Shown piece after piece: positions 6,039 through 12,309 of a stretch of 12,309 bases of DNA. Source of the stretch: Oscillospiraceae bacterium (GTDB taxonomy: Bacteria > Bacillota > Clostridia > Oscillospirales > Oscillospiraceae); assembly GCA_017624645.1 (NCBI GenBank), contig JAGAMQ010000124.1, positions 1 through 12,309 on the forward strand, given 5' to 3'. The translations under genes and the position numbers were made by a program. Below the pieces are notes generated by a model. It made no database searches. It worked only from the letters and a program-made list of their open reading frames with translations, and was not told where the DNA came from. Numbering within the stretch: position 1 is the first letter of the stretch; every line of letters begins with the position of its first letter.

Positions 6039-8360
6039 ATGCGTTACGGGACGCAGGGAAGACAGGTGATCCGGCAGGCTGCCCAAAAGGCGCGGCAGCT
6101 GGGGCACAGCTGTGTGGGAAGTGTCCATTTGCTGCTTGCTTTGGGGGAGGCGGCGGGTCTGCCGGGGCGGCTGCTGCAGTATTGTGGATATGACGGCTAT
6201 GGAGCGCAGCAGCTGGCTGAGTACAGATGGGGAAGGGGAACCCCGGACCTGCCCCTCCCGCAAGGCTTTACCCGCCACGCCCGTCGGGTACTACATCGGG
6301 CAGGGCAGGAGGCAGCGAGACAGGGAAAACGGGAGGTCCTGCCGGATCATATTCTGTTATCTCTTCTGCGGGAGGAAGACAGCGCAGCCTGTGAGCTTCT
6401 GCATCTTGCCGGTATAGACCGGCAGCTTTTATTTACAAGAGCAGTGGAATATGGGAGCCATCCTGCGTGGGTGCCCCAACGGCGGAAAAAGGAGGCGGTA
6501 ACAACGAAACTGTTGGAACAGTTCAGTGAGGATCTGCTGGTCAAAGCAGCTTCTATGGATCCGGTGATCGGCAGAGACCGGGAGATCGAAACGGTCATCG
6601 GTATACTGAGTCGGCGCAATAAGAACAATCCTGCCCTCATCGGAGAGCCCGGGGTGGGGAAAACTGCCATTGCGGAGGGGTTGGCACAAAGGATGGCAGC
6701 AGGTGCAGTGCCGCCCCAGCTCCGGGAAAAGCGGTTGATGAGCCTGAATATGGCAAATCTGGTGGCAGGGACAAAATATCGGGGGGAATTTGAGGAACGG
6801 CTCCGGGATGTGCTGGCAGAGATCCGCCGCTGTGGAGATGTGATCCTGTTTGTGGATGAAATGCATACCATTGTGGGTGCCGGTGCGGCAGAGGGGGCCA
6901 TTGACGCAGCGAATATTTTTAAGCCGGCACTGGGCAGAGGGGAGCTGCAGATGCTGGGGGCGACCACCTTGGAGGAATACCGAAAATACATCGAAAAAGA
7001 TCCGGCTCTGGAGCGGAGGTTCCGCCCTGTGACGGTGGAGGAACCGGACCACCGGTCTACCATGGCAATTCTGTATGGACTGAGGCCGGGACTGGAGCAG
7101 CACCATCGGCTGCGAATTACCGAAGAAGCCCTGGAGGCAGCGGTGCGGCTGTCAAGACGCTATTTGCCGGATCTGTACCTGCCGGATAAGGCCATTGACC
7201 TGTTGGACGAGGGTGCTGCCCATGCCCGACTGGAGGAACAGTCCCAGTTGCGGCCTGGTCTTCGGAAGGAACTGGAACAGGAGTTGCAGGAAGCCATCCG
7301 GGAAAGTAAGTTTGAGAAGGCAGCGCAGCTTCGGGATAAAATGCAGCGGATTTCCCAGCGGGGAGAGCCCCGGCGTGTCCGGGCAGTAACGGCGGAGGAT
7401 GTGGCATGGGCGGTATCGGAGCGTACCGGGATCCCTGTGGGTAGATTGACAGCAGACCGCCGCAAGAAGCTTTTGGAACTGGAAAAGACCTTGGCAGAAC
7501 AGGTGATCGGACAGAATGCAGCGGTGAAGAACGCGGCGGATACGGTGCGCCGGGGACTCAGTGGGATCCGGGATCCTCACCGACCGGTGGCGTGTATGCT
7601 CTTTGCCGGTCCTACGGGAGTGGGAAAGACGGAACTGTGCAGAGCCTTGGCTCAGGAGCTGTATGGCAGCCGGGAAGCCATGATCCGGCTGGATATGACA
7701 GAGTATATGGAAAAACAGTCGGTGTCCCGGCTTATCGGTGCGCCTCCCGGTTATGTGGGGTACGAAGAGGGCGGTAAGCTGACAGAGACGGTGCGTCGGC
7801 GCCCTTACTGCCTCGTGCTGCTGGATGAACTGGAGAAAGCACATCCGGATGTAACAGGGATCCTCCTGCAGATCATGGAGGAGGGAGAACTGACGGATTC
7901 CACCGGCAGGAGGGTCAGTTTCCGCAATGCCGTGGTGGTGATGACATCCAATTTGGGCGGTCAGATCAAGGGCGACGGTCTCGGCTTTCAGCCGGCGGGC
8001 AGACAGGAGGAATCAGAGCAGGCTCTTCGGGGACACTTCTCTCCGGAATTTTTGGGACGTCTGGATCAGATCGTCCATTTTCATGCCCTTGGGCAGGATT
8101 CTGTGGAGAAGATTCTGGAGAAGTATTTGCAGGGGCTGAAAAACAGGTGCCATGAAATGGGGATGCAGCTTTACCTGCCGGAATGTTTGTGCCGGGAGCT
8201 TGCTCTCCGGATCCCACGGAACACCGGCGCCAGAGCCTTGCGCAGACAGGTACAGGAACAAGTGGAGGGTCCGTTGGCGCTGTATTTGCTTCAATGTGCC
8301 AAGCGTCCTCCACGGCTGAAAGGACGTTGGGAGCAGGGGAGATTGACCTTTGATGGGTGA
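6039..8360 (+). CDS. clpC: ClpC-type AAA+ protease unfoldase
   Basis: This 773-residue Hsp100 ATPase unfolds proteins and feeds them to ClpP in the cytoplasm. In order it has two Clp N-repeats (about 3-65 and 75-138), AAA module 1 with Walker A GEPGVGKT (202-209), pore loop KYRG (246-249) and Walker B VILFVDE (268-274), and a short middle region with a UVR-like motif, FEKAAQLRDKM (425-435). AAA module 2 has Walker A GPTGVGKT (524-531), pore loop GYVGYEEGG (571-579) and Walker B CLVLLDE (591-597). GLGF (647-650) lies where ClpP-docking loops occur, so ClpP partnership is likely. GGGGAG six bases before the ATG at 6039 favours it over the ATG at 6033. It is slightly shorter than B. subtilis ClpC (about 810), and ctsR, mcsA and mcsB are not adjacent. 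The N-domain has GSVH where GTEH or GSEH is usual. Confidence 0.93.
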   Translation: MRYGTQGRQVIRQAAQKARQLGHSCVGSVHLLLALGEAAGLPGRLLQYCGYDGYGAQQLAEYRWGRGTPDLPLPQGFTRHARRVLHRAGQEAARQGKREVLPDHILLSLLREEDSAACELLHLAGIDRQLLFTRAVEYGSHPAWVPQRRKKEAVTTKLLEQFSEDLLVKAASMDPVIGRDREIETVIGILSRRNKNNPALIGEPGVGKTAIAEGLAQRMAAGAVPPQLREKRLMSLNMANLVAGTKYRGEFEERLRDVLAEIRRCGDVILFVDEMHTIVGAGAAEGAIDAANIFKPALGRGELQMLGATTLEEYRKYIEKDPALERRFRPVTVEEPDHRSTMAILYGLRPGLEQHHRLRITEEALEAAVRLSRRYLPDLYLPDKAIDLLDEGAAHARLEEQSQLRPGLRKELEQELQEAIRESKFEKAAQLRDKMQRISQRGEPRRVRAVTAEDVAWAVSERTGIPVGRLTADRRKKLLELEKTLAEQVIGQNAAVKNAADTVRRGLSGIRDPHRPVACMLFAGPTGVGKTELCRALAQELYGSREAMIRLDMTEYMEKQSVSRLIGAPPGYVGYEEGGKLTETVRRRPYCLVLLDELEKAHPDVTGILLQIMEEGELTDSTGRRVSFRNAVVVMTSNLGGQIKGDGLGFQPAGRQEESEQALRGHFSPEFLGRLDQIVHFHALGQDSVEKILEKYLQGLKNRCHEMGMQLYLPECLCRELALRIPRNTGARALRRQVQEQVEGPLALYLLQCAKRPPRLKGRWEQGRLTFDG

Positions 8361-8386
8361 TATTTTAGAACATCCGTTCTAAAATA
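8361..8386. repeat. Perfect 11-bp dyad directly after the clpC stop
   Basis: The arm TATTTTAGAAC (8361-8371) pairs perfectly with GTTCTAAAATA (8376-8386) around the 4-base spacer ATCC. As RNA it is an AT-rich hairpin without an immediate T-run; TTTTTTT comes at 8399-8405. As DNA its core is GAAC-N4-GTTC, the shape of Gram-positive LexA (DinR) boxes. Both readings are open. Confidence 0.55.
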
Positions 8387-8388
8387 CG

Positions 8389-8405
8389 AAAAACCCGGTT
8401 TTTTT
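8389..8405 (+). terminator. Weak terminator-like element after clpC
   Basis: AAAAAC (8389-8394) pairs with GTTTTT (8398-8403) around CCG and runs into the T-tract 8399-8405. The stem is weak alone. Together with the strong dyad at 8361-8386 it could end clpC transcription before the dcw promoter. A further A/T tract (8409-8424) lies upstream of the -35 box and may act as an UP element. Confidence 0.4.
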
Positions 8406-8438
8406 ACGAATTTTTTTAAAAAATCGACAGAAAAAGTA

Positions 8439-8467
8439 TTGATTTTTAAAAATAGATGGTTTATACT
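8439..8467 (+). promoter_or_regulatory. Sigma-A promoter of the mraZ (dcw) operon
   Basis: TTGATT (8439-8444) and TATACT (8462-8467) are separated by 17 bases, with A/T tracts upstream. Transcription would start near 8474, at the first of the AARKGG repeats. This is the expected place for the dcw cluster promoter. Confidence 0.75.
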
Positions 8468-8473
8468 GTCAAC

Positions 8474-8510
8474 AAGTGGAGTAAAAGGGTAGCAAAGTGG
8501 AGTAAAATGG
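8474..8510 (+). promoter_or_regulatory. Tandem MraZ-box-like operator repeats
   Basis: There are four direct repeats on one face: AAGTGG (8474-8479), AAAGGG (8484-8489), AAGTGG (8495-8500) and AAATGG (8505-8510), with start-to-start spacings of 10, 11 and 10 bases. From established knowledge, MraZ rings bind short G-rich direct repeats with about 10-base period upstream of mraZ (TGGG repeats in E. coli, AAAGTG repeats in Mollicutes). The position between the start site and the ribosome binding site (GGAGG, 8514-8518) fits autorepression. Confidence 0.7.
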
Positions 8511-8526
8511 AGTGGAGGTGAGCAAA

Positions 8527-8955
8527 ATGATCGGAAAATACCCTGCAAAGCTGGATGACAAGAACCGTTTGTTCGTTCCTGCAAAGCTGCGTGCGGAGTT
8601 GGGAGAGGATTTCTACGTCACCCTTGGGGTAAACTGCGGTCGTCGTTGTCTCACCATCTATACCGCTGAAGAGTGGAAGCGGATCAGTGAAAACTTCAAT
8701 AATCTCCCCCTGTCCCAGCGGGCAGGTCCCACCAGCCTGATCTTTATGAACGCCAATCAGTGCACTCCCGACAAGCAGTTCCGTTTCGGTCTGACCCAGT
8801 TTCTCATGGAATATGCCGGTATTCGCCGGGATGTGATGATCGTGGGCAGAGCCGGGCAGGCAGAAATTTGGGATACAGAGGAATTTGCCTCCCTTGAGAC
8901 AGAGAACCTGACTCCCGAAAAGTTGCTGGCTTCCCTGGAGGCGATCGGACTGTGA
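8527..8955 (+). CDS. mraZ: MraZ, transcriptional regulator of the dcw cluster
   Basis: This 142-residue protein has two SpoVT/AbrB-like halves and forms ring-shaped oligomers that bind repeats in their own promoter. The first half has the conserved DDKNRLFVPAKLR (10-22). The second half carries DKQFRFGL (82-89) where D-x-x-G-R-I-x-L/I-P is usual, so the glycine and proline of the second DNA-binding turn are replaced. EYAGI (95-99) follows as normal. The ATG at 8527 follows GGAGGTG with good spacing, whereas an in-frame GTG at 8512 lies before that site and is rejected. It is the first gene of the rightward dcw cluster, with its own promoter and four putative operator repeats. It overlaps rsmH by 4 bases. 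Confidence 0.95.
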   Translation: MIGKYPAKLDDKNRLFVPAKLRAELGEDFYVTLGVNCGRRCLTIYTAEEWKRISENFNNLPLSQRAGPTSLIFMNANQCTPDKQFRFGLTQFLMEYAGIRRDVMIVGRAGQAEIWDTEEFASLETENLTPEKLLASLEAIGL

Positions 8956-9887
8956 GTGAATTTCATCATATTTCCGTCCTGCTACAGGAATGTCTGGACG
9001 GCTTGGATATCAAACCCCATGGGATTTATGTGGACGGCACCTTGGGCGGCGCCGGACATTCCTCAGAGATCGCCCGTCGGCTGACCACCGGAAGGCTGAT
9101 CGGCATTGACCGGGATCCTGTGGCGCTGAAGGCGGCGGGGGAGCGGCTGGCACCCTATGGCGACCGTGTCACCTTGGTTCATTCCAATTTCTGTGATATT
9201 GCCCGGGTGCTGCAGGAATTGCAGATTCCCGGAGTGGACGGCATCCTGCTGGATCTTGGGGTATCTTCTCCCCAGCTGGATGAGGTCAGCCGGGGCTTTT
9301 CCTACATGGCAGATGCCCCTTTGGATATGCGCATGAACAATCAGGATGCCCTGCAAGCAGATACTGTGGTCAATACCTGGTCCCAAGAGGAGCTGCGCCG
9401 CATCCTTTATACCTACGGTGAGGAACGTTACGCCTCCCAGATTGCGGCGGCCATCTGCCGCAGAAGAGAGGTTTCCCCCATTCGTACCACCCTGGAGCTT
9501 GTGGATGTGATCCGCTCCGCTATGCCGGCATCGGCGCTGCGGGAAAAGCAGCACCCGGCAAAACGAAGCTTTCAGGCTATCCGCATTGCGGTGAACGATG
9601 AGCTGGGGGCTGTGGAAAAGGTGATGGAAGATGCCATACCGCTACTGAATCCCGGAGGACGGCTGGCAGTAATCACCTTCCATTCTTTGGAAGACCGTAT
9701 TGTTAAGAACGCAATGGTAGCGGCAGCCAAGGGCTGTACCTGCCCTCCCAGCTTTCCTGTTTGTGTTTGTGGAAAGAAGCCTCTTGTGGAGCTGTGCAGC
9801 CGCAAACCCATCACAGCTACAGACGAAGAGCTGGAAGCCAATCCCCGATCCAGAAGTGCAAAGCTCCGGGTGTGCCGGAAGCTGTAG
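8952..9887 (+). CDS. rsmH: 16S rRNA (cytosine-1402 N4)-methyltransferase
   Basis: RsmH (MraW) methylates N4 of C1402 in 16S rRNA using S-adenosylmethionine. The 311-residue protein shows DGTLGGAGHS (28-37), GIDRDP (51-56), DLGVSSPQLD (101-110), HPAKRSFQAIRI (201-212) and FHSLEDR (243-249). It also has the cysteine cluster C262-x-C264 and C271-x-C273 seen in many clostridial homologues. The start is GTG at 8952, which overlaps the mraZ stop as GTGA. A GGAGG site lies within the 3' end of mraZ about ten bases upstream, so translation is probably coupled. Length and gene order are standard for the dcw cluster. The product acts on the same nucleotide as RsmI, encoded at 4112-4945. Confidence 0.97.
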   Translation: MSEFHHISVLLQECLDGLDIKPHGIYVDGTLGGAGHSSEIARRLTTGRLIGIDRDPVALKAAGERLAPYGDRVTLVHSNFCDIARVLQELQIPGVDGILLDLGVSSPQLDEVSRGFSYMADAPLDMRMNNQDALQADTVVNTWSQEELRRILYTYGEERYASQIAAAICRRREVSPIRTTLELVDVIRSAMPASALREKQHPAKRSFQAIRIAVNDELGAVEKVMEDAIPLLNPGGRLAVITFHSLEDRIVKNAMVAAAKGCTCPPSFPVCVCGKKPLVELCSRKPITATDEELEANPRSRSAKLRVCRKL

Positions 9888-9911
9888 TATAAAAAGAAGG
9901 GAAGATAGAAA

Positions 9912-10376
9912 ATGGCACGGCGCATCGACATTCAGTACATCCGTTTATATACCGACGGTACCGCTGCGCGAAAAATGGAGAGCGCGGTGCGTGTGCCTGC
10001 TGCTACACTGCCCAAGCCCAGAAAGCAGAAGAAAATTCTGATCCATGTGGACCCTGTGGCGATTTTGGGTCTGATTGTGGCGGCGGTGATGCTGATAACG
10101 ATGCTCTGCGGTGTATGCCGGCATTATCAGCTTCGCAATGAGCTTACTGTGATGCGCAGCTATGTGCAGGAGCTTCGTAATGAAAATGAGGCACTGCACC
10201 ATACATACGAAAACGGCTACGATTTGGAGCAGATCCAAAAGACTGCTTTGGCTTTGGGGATGGTTCCTCAGGACCAGGTGAACACCCTTCAGGTGACACT
10301 GGCTGCTCCCGTAGAGGAGGAAACACCCTCTGCATGGCAGGAGTTTTACACATTCCTTACCGGCTTGTTTGCATAA
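9912..10376 (+). CDS. ftsL: FtsL-like septum formation protein
   Basis: This 154-residue bitopic membrane protein has the FtsL/DivIC plan: a basic cytoplasmic segment (1-45, with KPRKQKK at 35-41), one transmembrane helix (about 46-69), then a coiled-coil-prone segment (about 72-100, LRNELTVMRSYVQELRNENE region). The GYDLEQIQKTALALGM segment (102-117) is typical of the family. FtsL works with DivIC/FtsB and DivIB/FtsQ to activate septal peptidoglycan synthesis. Sequence conservation is low in this family, so the call rests on topology and on position between rsmH and a class B PBP, 24 bases after rsmH. An AAGGG site (9897-9901) precedes the ATG by ten bases. A proline- and glutamate-containing tail (132-140) and an aromatic C-terminus are not diagnostic. 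Confidence 0.85.
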   Translation: MARRIDIQYIRLYTDGTAARKMESAVRVPAATLPKPRKQKKILIHVDPVAILGLIVAAVMLITMLCGVCRHYQLRNELTVMRSYVQELRNENEALHHTYENGYDLEQIQKTALALGMVPQDQVNTLQVTLAAPVEEETPSAWQEFYTFLTGLFA

Positions 10377-10398
10377 AGCCAGTCCCGACCAATAGAAT
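10369..10398 (+). promoter_or_regulatory. Candidate internal promoter before the PBP gene
   Basis: TTGCAT (10369-10374, overlapping the ftsL stop) and TAGAAT (10393-10398) are 18 bases apart. These are the same hexamers as the ferredoxin promoter, here with longer spacing and no TGn. The start would be near 10405, inside the structured leader. This is a weak call by sequence alone; a sporulation sigma factor site was not recognised. Confidence 0.35.
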
Positions 10399-10477
10399 AA
10401 GTTAGAGGTTTTCTAACAGCTGCAATGGGCGGCGAGGGTTTCCCTTGCTGCCCATTATGAGATTTGAAAGGTCGGGA
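10383..10477 (+). other. Structured leader occluding the PBP ribosome binding site
   Basis: The intergenic RNA can fold as a closed three-way junction. TCCCGACC (10383-10390) pairs perfectly with GGTCGGGA (10470-10477), which holds part of the ribosome binding site and the first base of the ATG. Inside are a 6-bp hairpin, GTTAGA (10401-10406) with TCTAAC (10412-10417), and a 15-bp hairpin, 10424-10438 with 10442-10456, containing two G-U pairs and a 3-base loop. No T-run follows, so it is not a terminator. No known riboswitch consensus or ribozyme core was recognised. Confidence 0.6.
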
Positions 10478-12309
10478 TGAATATGGCGCGTCAGCGGAAA
10501 AAGGGCTACCAGCGCCTCCGTGCGGACACTGGGCAGCATACAAGGATCTTGCTTACAGGGTTGCTGCTGGGGGTTCTGGCATTTCTGCCGGTGGCACTGC
10601 GACTTGTGTGGCTCATGGTGGTGCAGTATGATCACTATGCGGATCTTGCCCTGCGGAATCAGAGCCGGACTACCCAGGTTACGGGAGACCGGGGTGTGAT
10701 TTACGACCGGAATATGAATATCCTTGCCGGCTCCAAAACTGTGGAAACGGTGTATCTGGATCCTCGGGAACTGAAGCAGTCCGGAGCGGATCTGGACGCG
10801 GTAGCGAGTGCTTTGGGGCAGATCCTCTCTATGGATGTGTCAAAGATCCGCAAAAAGGCGGCAGACACCTCTATGCGTTACCAGCAGGTGGCAGCCCGGG
10901 TGGAGGAGCCCATCGCGGCACAGATCCGCAGCTACATCAATGAAAATGATATTTCGGGTATTCATTTGGAGCCCAATTCCCAGAGATATTATCCCTACGG
11001 CACACTGGCATCTCAGGTCATCGGTTTTACCAATGCCTCCAACCAAGGCTCTGAGGGAATAGAGGCGTCATACAACAGCTTCCTGGAGGGCGGTGCCGGA
11101 AAGGTCATTACCACAAAGGGCAATAATGAAATGGATATGCCCTTTTCCTACGAGAAATATGTGCAGTCCCAAACGGGCTGTAGTTTGGTGCTGACCTTGG
11201 ATACCACGGTGCAAAGCTGTCTTGAGAAACAGATGGAGGCGGCGATTGCCCGGTATGATGTGCAAAACGGTGCTTTTGGCATCGTGATGGATGTGGATAC
11301 CGGGGAGATCCTTGCCATGGCAACCTTGGGTGGCTATGACCCCATCCGGTATATGGAGATCCTGGACGAGGATACTTTGCAGTCTCTGGAAAAACAACGG
11401 CTTGCTTATCTGATGCTTCCCCAAACGGACCCCGGCTGGGAGCAGGGGAAGCTGGCTTACCAAAAGGCGCTGCAGGAGGCACGGTTGAAGCAGTGGCGTA
11501 ACCGGTGTATCTCCGACGGCTACGAGCCGGGGTCTACCTTTAAGGTGCTGACCATGGCGGCGGCGCTGGACTGCGGTGCCATCGATCTTAACACGCCCTT
11601 TTACTGTAAGGGTGCGGAGAAGATCCCCGGAAGAGCCCAGCTATTACATTGCTGGCGCTCCACAGGTCATGGCTCCCAGCAGACACCCCAAGCCTTGCAG
11701 AATTCCTGCAACCTTGCCTTTGCCCATATTGCTTTGAAGCTGGGCGGAGAGAAATTTTACGAATATGTGAAAAATTTTGGTGTTCTGGAAAAGACCGGCA
11801 TTGATCTGGCAGGAGAAAGCAAAGGGGTTTTCTTCGACAGGTCCCTTGTTACCGATACGGAAAAATGGGGGACGGCTTCTCTGACCTCCGGATCCTTCGG
11901 ACAGACCTTTAAGCTGACTCCGCTGCAGCTTGTCCGAGCCATCAGCGCGGTGGTCAACGGTGGAAAGCTCATGGAGCCATATTTGGTTTCTGAGGTTTTG
12001 GACAGCCAGGGAAATACCGTTTTGCTGCAGGAACCTACGGAGGTACGCCGAGTCATCCGGGAGGAAACCTCCCAGACGATGTGTCAGCTCCTTCGCAGTG
12101 TTGTTACGGAGGGAACGGCGAAAAACGCTTCTGTTGCGGGTTTCTCCATTGGGGGAAAAACCGGTACCAGCGAGAAGATCGATGTGTTTGATGAAAACGG
12201 TCAGCGGGTACTGGATAAAATTGTCTCCTTCGTAGGGGTTGCGCCCATGGAAGATCCGCGGTATATTGTACTGGTGGCACTGGACACACCCTCCCGGCAA
12301 ACCGGTATC
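10477..12309 (+). CDS. spoVD: Class B penicillin-binding protein, SpoVD-like (3' end missing)
   Basis: The visible 611 residues form a monofunctional transpeptidase that cross-links peptidoglycan outside the membrane. A basic N-terminus is followed by a membrane anchor (about 24-48), a PBP-dimer domain with TGDRGVIYDRN (69-79) and YPYGTLASQVIGF (172-184), and a transpeptidase domain. Active-site motifs are S353-T-F-K356, S410-C-N412 and K561-T-G563. The frame stays open to the window end, so any C-terminal PASTA domain is out of view. SpoVD is preferred to division PBP2B/FtsI because C392 and C411 are 19 residues apart, like the redox-active pair I recall in B. subtilis SpoVD (Cys332/Cys351), and because the host is a spore former. 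FtsI remains possible. AAAGG (10467-10471) precedes the ATG at 10477 by five bases; the ATG at 10483 is an alternative. It lies 100 bases after ftsL, behind a structured leader. Confidence 0.85.
   Translation, partial: MNMARQRKKGYQRLRADTGQHTRILLTGLLLGVLAFLPVALRLVWLMVVQYDHYADLALRNQSRTTQVTGDRGVIYDRNMNILAGSKTVETVYLDPRELKQSGADLDAVASALGQILSMDVSKIRKKAADTSMRYQQVAARVEEPIAAQIRSYINENDISGIHLEPNSQRYYPYGTLASQVIGFTNASNQGSEGIEASYNSFLEGGAGKVITTKGNNEMDMPFSYEKYVQSQTGCSLVLTLDTTVQSCLEKQMEAAIARYDVQNGAFGIVMDVDTGEILAMATLGGYDPIRYMEILDEDTLQSLEKQRLAYLMLPQTDPGWEQGKLAYQKALQEARLKQWRNRCISDGYEPGSTFKVLTMAAALDCGAIDLNTPFYCKGAEKIPGRAQLLHCWRSTGHGSQQTPQALQNSCNLAFAHIALKLGGEKFYEYVKNFGVLEKTGIDLAGESKGVFFDRSLVTDTEKWGTASLTSGSFGQTFKLTPLQLVRAISAVVNGGKLMEPYLVSEVLDSQGNTVLLQEPTEVRRVIREETSQTMCQLLRSVVTEGTAKNASVAGFSIGGKTGTSEKIDVFDENGQRVLDKIVSFVGVAPMEDPRYIVLVALDTPSRQTGI

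Noticed and set aside
6347..7844. Several long leftward open frames opposite clpC (up to 238 codons)
   Set aside because: All mirror the clpC coding frame, carry low-complexity serine/arginine/histidine-rich products and lack start signals.
8512..8526. GTG start for mraZ at 8512
   Set aside because: It overlaps the ribosome binding site itself; the family begins M-I/F-x-G, as at 8527.
10424..10456. 15-bp hairpin as an intrinsic terminator between ftsL and the PBP
   Set aside because: The stem is followed by ATGAGATTTG, not a T-run.
10377..10476. Self-cleaving ribozyme (hammerhead-like, because of GAAA next to a stem)
   Set aside because: The CUGANGA core is absent and the GAAA alone is not informative. 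Purine, TPP, SAM, preQ1 and T-box consensus elements were also looked for by eye and not seen.
11644..12300. 218-codon leftward open frame opposite the PBP gene
   Set aside because: The + strand encodes an unmistakable transpeptidase with SxxK, SxN and KTG motifs, so the antisense frame is a shadow.
1..12309. Mobile element, prophage, CRISPR array or defence island
   Set aside because: No transposase, integrase, spaced repeats or defence protein motifs are visible; gene content is chromosomal core.

Overview
The window reads as an ordinary chromosomal core region of a spore-forming member of the Clostridia, most like the Oscillospiraceae/Ruminococcaceae group. The grounds are a clostridial 2[4Fe-4S] ferredoxin, the sporulation pair spmA-spmB, a ClpC-type AAA+ unfoldase, the mraZ-rsmH-ftsL-PBP start of the division and cell wall (dcw) cluster, purine-rich GGAGG ribosome binding sites, and moderately GC-rich coding sequence between AT-rich spacers. 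The genus assignment is inference. There are no mobile elements, tRNAs, rRNAs or CRISPR arrays, and no gene-free stretch longer than about 165 bases.

Layout. Bases 1-177 hold the 3' end of leuS. A perfect-consensus sigma-A promoter then drives rpsU (303-485), followed by a strong intrinsic terminator at 509-540. A leftward block runs from about 5970 down to 539: ferredoxin, a tRNA adenine methyltransferase (trmN6 type), rsmI, a GH3 beta-glucosidase, spmA and spmB. Intrinsic terminators sit after the ferredoxin and after the GH3 gene. In both places the next gene starts too close for a separate promoter, which suggests read-through or attenuation. A rightward block starts with clpC (6039-8360), divergent from the ferredoxin. 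After an AT-rich 165-base spacer with a perfect dyad and the dcw promoter come mraZ, rsmH (GTG start, 4-base overlap), ftsL and a class B penicillin-binding protein that runs off the window end and looks like SpoVD.

How the genes work together. leuS, rpsU, trmN6, rsmI and rsmH all serve translation. RsmI and RsmH modify the same 16S rRNA nucleotide, C1402. MraZ, FtsL and the PBP serve division or spore peptidoglycan, and SpmA/SpmB serve spore core dehydration. ClpC is a proteolytic partner of ClpP, and the ferredoxin is an electron carrier.

The most interesting non-coding signals are these. (1) A three-way-junction-like leader lies between ftsL and the PBP gene, and its closing stem covers the ribosome binding site and start codon. 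A possible internal promoter there would produce a transcript lacking the blocking arm. (2) Four AARKGG repeats spaced 10-11 bases apart lie directly downstream of the mraZ promoter and fit MraZ boxes. (3) A perfect 11-base-pair dyad with a LexA-like GAAC-N4-GTTC core follows the clpC stop codon. No gene family in the window looks new; the novelty, if any, is regulatory.
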